Shown: piece by piece, positions 1 to 4,782 of the stretch | How positions within the stretch are numbered: the stretch's first letter is position 1 | How the letters are laid out: each line of letters opens with the position of its first letter | Assembly: GCA_016210785.1 (NCBI GenBank) | Contig: JACQTN010000115.1 | Coordinates: 1-5,208 of the forward strand | DNA from: Armatimonadota bacterium | GTDB lineage: Bacteria; Sysuimicrobiota; Sysuimicrobiia; Sysuimicrobiales; JACQTN01 | Direction of reading: 5' to 3' | DNA: 5,208 bases | Notes under the pieces: generated by a model | What the model was told of the DNA's origin: nothing | The model's database searches: none | The model's input: the letters and a program-made list of their open reading frames with translations, nothing else | Made by a program: the position numbers and the translations under genes

Positions 1-461
1 GCGCGGGCCAGGGCCACGCGCTGCTGCTGCCCGCCGCTGAGTTCATGGGGGAAGCGGTGCGCCAGGGCCTCGATGCCTACCAGCCGCAGGACGGCGCCCG
101 TCCGCGCCACCCGCTCCGCCGGAAGAACCGTGTGCAGCCCGAACGCCACGTTGTCGGCAACGGTCAGGTGGGGGAACAGCGCGTAGTCCTGGAACACCAT
201 GCCAGCGCCGCGCGCCTCCGGGGGCACCCAGGTCTGGGGACCGACCACGGGCCGGCCGTCGATGGTGATCTCGCCGTGGTCGGGACGCTCGAAGCCGGCG
301 ATGAGGCGGAGGGTGGTGGTCTTGCCACAGCCGCTGGGCCCCAGCAGCGCCAGGATGGCGCCGCGTGGCACCGCCAGCGTGAGGTCGTCCACCGCCGGAG
401 GCTGGCCGGACTGGAAGCCCTTGGTGACGCCCACCAGTTCCACGGCCGGCTGTTCAGGCAT
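1..461 (-). CDS. fbpC: Ferric-iron ABC transporter ATP-binding protein FbpC (3' end cut by window edge)
   Basis: This is the ATPase that powers import of Fe3+ delivered by FbpA through FbpB; it sits on the cytoplasmic face of the membrane. 153 residues are visible. The Walker A motif GPSGCGKT is at residues 41-48, the Q-loop ([13 protein letters not shown]) has its glutamine at 91, and the ABC signature [13 protein letters not shown] is at 141-153. Walker B, the H-loop and the C-terminal regulatory domain fall outside the window; family members are usually about 340-360 aa. The ATG at 461 is chosen because AGGAGG lies five bases upstream (ACGTG spacer). The gene starts 64 bp after the fbpB stop on the same strand, so it is very likely the third gene of the operon. 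The Walker A, Q-loop and signature make the ATPase call secure. The iron substrate is inferred from the adjacent binding protein and permease; the ATPase alone could not be told from spermidine/putrescine or sulfate importers. Confidence 0.93.
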   Translation of the reverse strand, partial: MPEQPAVELVGVTKGFQSGQPPAVDDLTLAVPRGAILALLGPSGCGKTTTLRLIAGFERPDHGEITIDGRPVVGPQTWVPPEARGAGMVFQDYALFPHLTVADNVAFGLHTVLPAERVARTGAVLRLVGIEALAHRFPHELSGGQQQRVALAR

Positions 462-525
462 CACGTCCTCCTGCCTCTGCAACGTGCCATCGACAACCCA
501 CGACGCCACGGCGCTCAGGGCCCCC

Positions 526-2208
526 TCACGACACGCCCGGCAACCCCAACCGGCCCCCGCGCGTGAGGAGGAGCGCCATGGGCAGGGTAGAGCAGACGAT
601 CAACACCAACGCGGCCGGCGCGGCCTGGGCGTAAAGACCCTCCGCGCCCGGCATCCAGATGCGCACGGGAAGTGTATCAAATCCCGCCGGGCGGAGCAAG
701 AGCGTGGCCGGCAGTTCCTTGAGCGCGGTGAGGAACACCATCGCCCACGCGGTGAGCAGCCCGCCGGAGATCAGCGGCGCGACTACCGCCAGCAGCGTCT
801 GCCAGGCGCGCCTTCCCAGGCTGCGCGCCGCCTCCTCCAGGTTGGGGGAGACCTGCGCCAGCGCCGCCTCCTCCGCCTGCAGGGCCTGGGGAAGGAAGCG
901 CACCACGTATGCCAGCACCACGATCGCCGCGGTCCCGTACAACCACGGCAGGAACCGGTTCACCAGGAAGACCATGCTGAGGGCCACCACCACGCCGGGC
1001 AGCGCATAGCCGGCCTGCGCCAGCCAGGTCAGCACGCGGCCCCGCGGCGTGCGGTCGCGTGCGGCGAGATACGCCAGCGGCAGCGCCAGGACCACCGACT
1101 CGGTGGCGGCGACAGCACTGGCGGCCACGCTGTGCAGGGCCGGCCGCCACAGGCCCTCCGCGGTACCCGCCCACACCGCCGCCACCGCGGACCGGTCCAC
1201 GAGCCCCTGCGCCGTCCACACCACCAGGGAGCCCAGCGGCAGCAGCAGCGACGCCGCCGCCACCAGCGCCACCGCGGCGATCCCGGCGATCCGCCAGCCG
1301 CCTAGCGGCACCGGGCGGAAGGGGCGCCAGGTGGAAGCGGTCTGGTAGTATTGCGCGCGTCCCCGCGCCCGTGCCTCCATCCACAGCACGCTCAGGGTGA
1401 TCGCCGCCAGCACCAGGCTGAGGGCCGCGGCCGCGGTCCGGTCGTATCGCCCGGTCAACTGGAGATAGATGGAGTAGGTGAAGGTCTGGTAGCGCAGCAG
1501 CGAGACGGCGCCGAAGTCGGACAGCGCGTACAGCGCCACGAGCAGCGCCCCCGCGGCGATGCCGGGCCGCATCAGCGGCAGCGTGACCCGAAAGAAGACC
1601 GACCAGGGTCTGTGCCCGCACGCGCGGGCGGCTTCTTCCAGGCTGCGGTTGAGCGTGCGCAGCACGGCCAGCGCCAGCAGGTACACATAGGGATAGGTGA
1701 AAAGCACCAAAACCAGCGCCGTGCCCCACAGGCTGTAAATCGAGGGGAGGTGGAAGGTGAAGGGCTCGCGCCCCAGCCACGACTCCAGCGTGACCTCCAG
1801 GAAACCGCGGGGGCCGAAGACGGAAGTGTAGATGACGGCGCCGACGTAGGGCGGGATCACCAGGGGCAGCGCCAGGATCCAACGCCACAGCCGGCGTCCG
1901 GGGAGATCGGTGCGTTCCACCAGCCACGCCAGGGGGACGCCCAGGAGGATGGACGCCGCGGTCACCACCGCGGTCAGACCCAGCGTGTTGACCAGCAGGC
2001 CGGGCAGGCGGGTGCTCCAGAGCAGCCGCCACGTCTCGGGGCCGCCCGTGATCGCACGGAATGCCAGATAGGCTAGGGGCGCCGCCATGAGCAGCGCCAC
2101 CACCGCGGCCGCGCCCGTCCACTCCCGAGAGAGCGGCGACGCCTCCCGGGCCCGGGCCGCCGCGCCGGCGCCGGCCCACTCCCGCGTCGACGCGCGGTCT
2201 ATGGCCAC
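526..2208 (-). CDS. fbpB: Ferric-iron ABC transporter permease FbpB (two fused permease domains)
   Basis: Inner-membrane channel of the Fe3+ importer, 560 aa, a normal length for the FbpB/FutB family, in which one polypeptide carries both permease domains. There are two repeats of the binding-protein-dependent permease domain, at roughly residues 70-275 and 355-550. Each has the cytoplasmic EAA loop that docks on the ATPase: [16 protein letters not shown] from 191 and [16 protein letters not shown] from 458. About twelve hydrophobic segments can be picked out by eye; the first is near residues 32-50. The segment [20 protein letters not shown] near 496-515 is typical of iron-type permeases. 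The start is GTG at 2208, the only start codon between the upstream in-frame stop at 2245-2247 and the first membrane segment; its ribosome site is weak. It lies 80 bp after fbpA and 64 bp before fbpC. The residues before the first membrane segment are rich in Ala/Arg and look unconserved. The family call is secure; iron specificity comes mainly from FbpA. Confidence 0.95.
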   Translation of the reverse strand: MAIDRASTREWAGAGAAARAREASPLSREWTGAAAVVALLMAAPLAYLAFRAITGGPETWRLLWSTRLPGLLVNTLGLTAVVTAASILLGVPLAWLVERTDLPGRRLWRWILALPLVIPPYVGAVIYTSVFGPRGFLEVTLESWLGREPFTFHLPSIYSLWGTALVLVLFTYPYVYLLALAVLRTLNRSLEEAARACGHRPWSVFFRVTLPLMRPGIAAGALLVALYALSDFGAVSLLRYQTFTYSIYLQLTGRYDRTAAAALSLVLAAITLSVLWMEARARGRAQYYQTASTWRPFRPVPLGGWRIAGIAAVALVAAASLLLPLGSLVVWTAQGLVDRSAVAAVWAGTAEGLWRPALHSVAASAVAATESVVLALPLAYLAARDRTPRGRVLTWLAQAGYALPGVVVALSMVFLVNRFLPWLYGTAAIVVLAYVVRFLPQALQAEEAALAQVSPNLEEAARSLGRRAWQTLLAVVAPLISGGLLTAWAMVFLTALKELPATLLLRPAGFDTLPVRIWMPGAEGLYAQAAPAALVLIVCSTLPMALLLTRGGRLGLPGVS

Positions 2209-2288
2209 GACGCCACCGTCCCGTACACCGAGACGGACCTCGCGTCAGCCGTGCGCGTGGTTGGTGATCTCCCTGCGGTCATGCCGCC

Positions 2289-3308
2289 TCAGTCCAGGCC
2301 CACGTCCTCGATCAGCCTGAGCGTCTTGTCGAGTTCGGCACCGATCCGGTCCAGTGACACCGGCATCCACTTGAAACCATCGAGCGGCCGCACCCCGGCC
2401 ACCGTCGCGACGCCGGGGATCAGGGGATACTCGAAGTTGGTGCGGGCAAACAGGTTCTGCGCGGTGGGCGACAGCAGGTAGTCCACGAAGGCCCGCGCCT
2501 CGGAGAGATGGCGCGCGCCCTTGATGATGCCCGCGCCGGCCACGTTCACCATGGCGCCGATACCACTGGTGCCCTGATCGGGATACACCACCGCCACGGG
2601 CGACCCGGCCTGCCGCTCCAGATGGTAGTAGTAGTGGTTCACGAAGCCCAGGGGAAACTCGCCCTTCCCCACGGCCTGGCGGACCTGCGTGTGCCCCGGC
2701 AGCGTGCGCACCTGATTCTCCTTCAGGCGCCGGAGGAAGGATCGGGTGAAGTCCTCGCCCTTCAGCAGGCGCAGAGCGGCGATGTGGGCCACCACCGACT
2801 CGTTGCGCGTGGTTGCCACGGCGACCTTGCCGCGCCAGCGGGGATCCGCCAGGTCGAAGATCGACTTGGGCACGTCGCGCTCGGCCAGGAGCCGCGTGTT
2901 GTACATGATGACGCGGCCGCGTCCCGACACGCCGACCCATGCCCCGTCACCGGCGCGCAGCGCCGCGGGTATCTGGCGCACCCGCTCGGACAGGTACGCC
3001 TGGAGCGCCCCGCGCAGCCGCAGCACCTCCAGAGTCGCCGCGTCGTTGGCGATGAAGACATCGCCGCGCGGGCTGCTGCCCTCCTCCAGGATGGCGTTGG
3101 CCAGCTGCGCGGCGGGGCCGCTGCGGACCACCACGTTGACTCCGCCCCGCTGCCGGTACGCCTGCACCACGGGCTGGATCAACGGCTCGCCGCGGCCGGA
3201 GTAGATGACGAGCTCGCGGGACTGGCCCAGGACACCGGCCGGCACCGTGACGAGCGCCAGCGCCGCGGCCAGCAAGATTCCCGCCCAGCGCAACCATCGC
3301 ATCGCCAT
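2289..3308 (-). CDS. fbpA: Periplasmic ferric-iron-binding protein FbpA
   Basis: Extracytoplasmic Fe3+-binding component of the importer, 339 aa from the ATG at 3308. Residues 1-29 form a signal peptide: an Arg/Trp-containing n-region (MAMRWLRW), a hydrophobic core (AGILLAAALALVTVPAG) and a likely cleavage near VLG-Q. The mature protein opens with ELVIYSGRGEPLI, the usual first strand of iron-binding class proteins. The iron-ligand tyrosines are in FVNHYYYHLE, with three consecutive Tyr at 226-228; in Neisseria FbpA two adjacent tyrosines bind Fe3+. The family signature NFEYPL follows near 291-296. The His and Glu that complete the site in Neisseria FbpA are not evident: the equivalents read SGRGE and FIANDA. 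This resembles tyrosine-rich FutA/cFbpA-type proteins. No lipobox cysteine is visible, so it is probably secreted rather than a lipoprotein. It is the first gene of the operon, behind a predicted promoter with an operator-like palindrome. An in-frame ATG at 3302 is a possible alternative start. Confidence 0.95.
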   Translation of the reverse strand: MAMRWLRWAGILLAAALALVTVPAGVLGQSRELVIYSGRGEPLIQPVVQAYRQRGGVNVVVRSGPAAQLANAILEEGSSPRGDVFIANDAATLEVLRLRGALQAYLSERVRQIPAALRAGDGAWVGVSGRGRVIMYNTRLLAERDVPKSIFDLADPRWRGKVAVATTRNESVVAHIAALRLLKGEDFTRSFLRRLKENQVRTLPGHTQVRQAVGKGEFPLGFVNHYYYHLERQAGSPVAVVYPDQGTSGIGAMVNVAGAGIIKGARHLSEARAFVDYLLSPTAQNLFARTNFEYPLIPGVATVAGVRPLDGFKWMPVSLDRIGAELDKTLRLIEDVGLD

Positions 3309-3312
3309 GAAA

Positions 3313-3318
3313 CCTCCC
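3313..3318 (-). promoter_or_regulatory. Ribosome binding site deciding the fbpA start
   Basis: GGGAGG on the minus strand lies four bases before the ATG at 3308 and ten before the ATG at 3302. An in-frame GTG at 3320 would extend the protein by four residues, but it abuts the 5' end of this site and has no Shine-Dalgarno of its own. The true start is therefore 3308 or 3302. The signal peptide reads equally well from either. Confidence 0.6.
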
Positions 3319-3355
3319 ACCAGGTGCGGTCACCCTCTTGCGGTCTGGACGGCGG

Positions 3356-3369
3356 TTAGGGTACCCTAA
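3356..3369. promoter_or_regulatory. Palindromic operator TTAGGGTACCCTAA, DtxR-box-like
   Basis: A perfect 14-bp palindrome. After one mismatched pair (3355/3370), three more pairs match (3352-3354 with 3371-3373), giving a 22-bp site with one mismatch. The form TTAGG-N4-CCTAA equals the first 14 positions of the classical DtxR/IdeR box (TTAGGTTAGCCTAACCTAA) in its outer bases, differing only in the four central ones. It covers the -10 of the fbp promoter. A DtxR-family gene is encoded divergently about 630 bp away. The simplest reading is a metal-dependent repressor site for iron uptake, with that protein as the candidate binder. The palindrome is directly visible; the identity of the binder is inferred. 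Confidence 0.6.
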
Positions 3370-3386
3370 TCGCGGAGCTACGTCAA
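3358..3386 (-). promoter_or_regulatory. Predicted sigma70-type promoter of the fbpABC operon
   Basis: Read on the minus strand, TTGACG (3386-3381, five of six to the -35 consensus) is followed by a 17-base spacer and TACCCT (3363-3358, a weak -10 keeping T1, A2 and T6). Transcription would start near 3351, giving a leader of about 43 bases before the fbpA ATG at 3308. The -10 lies wholly inside the palindrome at 3356-3369, which implies that a protein bound there blocks the promoter. The -35 is convincing. The -10 is constrained by the palindrome and poor on its own. Confidence 0.55.
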
Positions 3387-3423
3387 TCCTTTCCAGAAAG
3401 TAGGACTGCCGTAGGGCGGACGC

Positions 3424-3443
3424 CGGAGGGGCCTCCGAGGCCC
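3424..3443. repeat. Two overlapping GC-rich inverted repeats between the divergent promoters
   Basis: Two mutually exclusive symmetric elements overlap here. CGGAGG-GG-CCTCCG spans 3424-3437, and GGGCCTC-C-GAGGCCC spans 3429-3443. They lie between the two predicted -35 elements, so neither predicted transcript would contain them. That argues against a terminator or leader hairpin and for a protein-binding or architectural site, if they mean anything. In DNA this rich in G and C, such symmetry can arise by chance. Confidence 0.3.
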
Positions 3444-3463
3444 GGATGGGGCGTGATGCAGGG

Positions 3464-3492
3464 TTGACGTGCCCGGATCCAGAAGGTAACAA
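3464..3492 (+). promoter_or_regulatory. Predicted sigma70-type promoter of the Fur-like/DtxR-like operon
   Basis: TTGACG at 3464-3469 (five of six to the -35 consensus) is followed 17 bases later by TAACAA at 3487-3492. Shifting one base gives AACAAT (four of six) with an 18-base spacer. The predicted start near 3500 leaves a leader of about 55 bases before the GTG at 3556. The -10 lies in an AT-rich island (about 3484-3520) that stands out in this GC-rich region and overlaps the inverted repeat at 3488-3500. The -35 matches that of the opposing fbp promoter. Confidence 0.5.
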
Positions 3493-3507
3493 TCATTGTT
3501 TGTTGCC
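3485..3507. promoter_or_regulatory. Inverted repeat resembling a Fur/PerR-family box at the regulator promoter
   Basis: The core is AACAAT-C-ATTGTT (3488-3500), a perfect 6-1-6 inverted repeat. An overlapping wider repeat, GGTAACAA-N7-TTGTTGCC (3485-3507), matches at seven of eight pairs. Set against the 7-1-7 Fur/PerR consensus (TGATAATNATTATCA or TTATAATNATTATAA), the 15-mer 3487-3501 agrees at about nine of fourteen positions. It covers the -10 of the promoter for the Fur-like gene, as expected for autoregulation. It differs entirely from the palindrome at the fbp promoter. Binding by the Fur-like protein is inferred. Confidence 0.45.
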
Positions 3508-3555
3508 AAACTTTCGTAATGCTCGCCGGCCATCCTCGATGGGCAGGGCTGGCAG

Positions 3556-3999
3556 GTGGTCCTAGTGGGTGGGCTGAGCACTGAGGGGCTGAAGACGGCG
3601 TTTCGGGCGCGAGGGATGCGGGTGACTCCGCAGCGCGAGCTGGTCTTCCGTCTGCTGGAAGGCCCGGCCGGCGATCACCCCACGGCGGAGGTGCTTCACG
3701 TCCGCGCCCGCCAGATCATGCCCACCCTCTCGCTCAAAACGGTGTACTCTATCCTGGGGGAACTGGCCGACCTGGGGGCGGTGCGTCCCCTCGATCTGGG
3801 CACCGGCAGCATGCGGTACTGCACCAGCCGCACGCGCCATCATCACCTGATCTGCCGGCGGTGCGGGCGCGTCCGCGACGTCCACGTGGACGTGGGATCG
3901 CTGGAGATCCCGCCCGACGAGCGGCGCGGGTTCCGGGTGCAGGGCTACGAGGTGATCTTCCAGGGCGTGTGCACGGAGTGTCTGGGGAGACGGGCATGA
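3556..3999 (+). CDS. Fur-superfamily metalloregulator (PerR/Fur/Zur-like)
   Basis: Cytoplasmic DNA-binding metal or peroxide sensor, 147 aa, normal for the family. The N-terminal winged helix carries GMRVTPQRELVF (20-31) and the recognition-helix segment LSLKTVYSILGEL (58-70). The dimerisation domain has CRRC (Cys100, Cys103) and CTEC (Cys139, Cys142), the two CxxC pairs of the structural zinc site. From an ungapped local alignment with Bacillus PerR, the sensing site would be His41 (H37), Cys89 (D85), His95 (H91), His97 (H93) and Asp108 (D104). Cys89 is unusual for Fur or PerR. Actinobacterial Zur has Cys at this spacing, six residues before the first sensing His, so Fe, Mn, Zn or peroxide sensing cannot be chosen. 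The start is GTG at 3556. The GTG at 3565 has AGGTGG five bases upstream and is a good alternative (144 aa). The stop overlaps the next gene as ATGA, so the two regulators are probably translationally coupled. Confidence 0.93.
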   Translation: MVLVGGLSTEGLKTAFRARGMRVTPQRELVFRLLEGPAGDHPTAEVLHVRARQIMPTLSLKTVYSILGELADLGAVRPLDLGTGSMRYCTSRTRHHHLICRRCGRVRDVHVDVGSLEIPPDERRGFRVQGYEVIFQGVCTECLGRRA

Positions 4000-4676
4000 C
4001 GGTCCACGACATCGCGAAGACCGAGCGCATCGAGATGTACCTGAAGGCGGTGTACACCATCCAGCACACCGCCCCGCCGGCCACCGTCTCCAAGGTGGCG
4101 GAGTACATGGGTGTCTCGCTGCCCTCCGCCTCCGAGATGCTCAAGCGCCTGGAGACGCAGCGGTTTGTCACCTCGACCCCGGAGGACGGCGCACGCCTGA
4201 CCGACGCCGGGCGCGCGGTGGCGATCCAGGTGGTGCGCCGGCTGCGCCTGGCGGAGCGGCTGTTGACCGACGTCCTGGGCCTCGCCCTGCCCCAGGTGTA
4301 TGACGAGGCGTGCAAGCTCGAGCACGTCATCAGCCCGGAGGTGGAGGCGCGGCTGGACGAGGTGCTGGGACACCCCACCACCTGCCCGCATGGTCTTCCC
4401 ATCCCCAACGGGGGCGCCGATTCACCGCCGCCCGACGTGCCCTCCCTGGCCGATCTGGCGCCCGGCACCATGGCCAGTGTCGCCGCGGTGCCGGAGGAAG
4501 ACACGGCCCTGCTCACCTATCTCACCGGGCTGGGGCTCGTGCCGGGAGTGGAGGTGCGCCTGCAAGAGGTCGCGCCCTTCAACGGTCCGATCTTCTTCGA
4601 GGTGGCCGGCACCCGGCGCGCCATCGGGCGGGAGGCGGCGGGCCGGGTGAAGGTAGTCAAGGGGACAAGCGCATGA
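3996..4676 (+). CDS. DtxR-superfamily metal-dependent repressor with C-terminal SH3/FeoA-like domain
   Basis: Metal-activated transcription repressor, 226 aa, full length for the three-domain DtxR/IdeR type. The HTH spans about 9-66 (VSKVAEYMGVSLPSASEMLK at 31-50), the dimerisation and metal-binding domain about 67-142 (LRLAERLLTDVLGL, DEACKLEHVISPEVEARL), and the SH3/FeoA-like domain about 154-222 (LTGLGLVPGVEV). It aligns with Corynebacterium DtxR without gaps at a constant offset of four through residue 110. On that alignment the primary site is intact: Met14, Cys106, Glu109, His110. The ancillary site is not: H79 becomes Leu83 and H98 becomes Tyr102, while E83 is kept as Glu87. In the recognition helix, DtxR Ser37 and Pro39 are kept and Gln43 becomes Glu47. 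The ATG at 3996 has GGGGAGA upstream and overlaps the previous stop by four bases. It is a likely regulator of the divergent iron operon. Iron versus manganese specificity is unresolved. Confidence 0.95.
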   Translation: MTVHDIAKTERIEMYLKAVYTIQHTAPPATVSKVAEYMGVSLPSASEMLKRLETQRFVTSTPEDGARLTDAGRAVAIQVVRRLRLAERLLTDVLGLALPQVYDEACKLEHVISPEVEARLDEVLGHPTTCPHGLPIPNGGADSPPPDVPSLADLAPGTMASVAAVPEEDTALLTYLTGLGLVPGVEVRLQEVAPFNGPIFFEVAGTRRAIGREAAGRVKVVKGTSA

Positions 4677-4777
4677 CGACCCTTCCCGATTGGGGCGACA
4701 GGGACCTCAAGCTCGGAACCTTGCGCGGAGCAGTGCGGCAACTCGGGCTGAACTGGCGTGATTTTGAAAGCGCGTGA
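4673..4777 (+). pseudogene. 34-codon frame resembling the C-terminal half of a HicA toxin
   Basis: The frame overlaps the DtxR-like stop as ATGA and has an AAGGGG run about eight bases upstream, so it could be translated by coupling. Its 34 residues include TLPDWGDRDLKLGTLRGAVR followed by QLGLNWRDF. This matches, from memory of the family, the end of HicA/YcfA mRNA interferases: a TTVPxH-type strand, then LKxGTLRxIxRQxGLxxxEF. HicA is normally about 60-90 aa, and its catalytic Gly-Ser-His region lies in the N-terminal half, which is missing. The upstream DNA in this frame is inside the DtxR-like gene and encodes nothing HicA-like. No HicB antitoxin gene is adjacent. Most likely a 5'-deleted remnant that gained a start at the deletion junction. 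A functional small coupled protein is the alternative. The HicA resemblance is moderate because the piece is short. Confidence 0.5.
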
Positions 4778-4782
4778 CGCGC

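Noticed and set aside
462..525. Possible leader peptide or promoter between fbpB and fbpC
   Set aside because: Only a nine-codon frame and the fbpC ribosome site are visible; no promoter-like pair. Consistent with a plain operon spacer.
199..1305. Long plus-strand open frames opposite fbpC and fbpB (also 45-566 and 1351-2076)
   Set aside because: They are antisense to genes with clear family motifs, are rich in Arg, Pro, Gly and His, and show no recognisable domain. Long antisense frames are expected in GC-rich DNA.
677..2179. A 500-residue minus-strand frame overlapping fbpB
   Set aside because: It is the same DNA read in another frame, with Gly/Ala/Arg-rich low-complexity translation and no membrane segments; the FbpB frame carries both EAA loops.
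2271..2291. Small GCGG/CCGC hairpin just after the fbpA stop as an mRNA stabiliser or attenuator
   Set aside because: Only four paired bases with a five-base loop. Such hairpins do occur after binding-protein genes in ABC operons, but this one is not distinguishable from chance.
2508..3359. Plus-strand frame antisense to fbpA and running over its promoter
   Set aside because: No family resemblance, biased composition, and it covers the predicted fbp promoter and operator; a shadow of fbpA.
3861..3995. 45-codon upstream extension of the DtxR-like frame
   Set aside because: It lies inside the Fur-like gene in another frame, reads as Arg/Pro-rich sequence, and the ATG at 3996 has a good ribosome site and matches the start of DtxR proteins.
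4770..4782. GCGCGT-G-ACGCGC palindrome between the convergent genes as a bidirectional terminator
   Set aside because: The stem is only five to six pairs with almost no loop and no T-tract on either strand. It also includes the stop codon of the small frame. Too weak to call.
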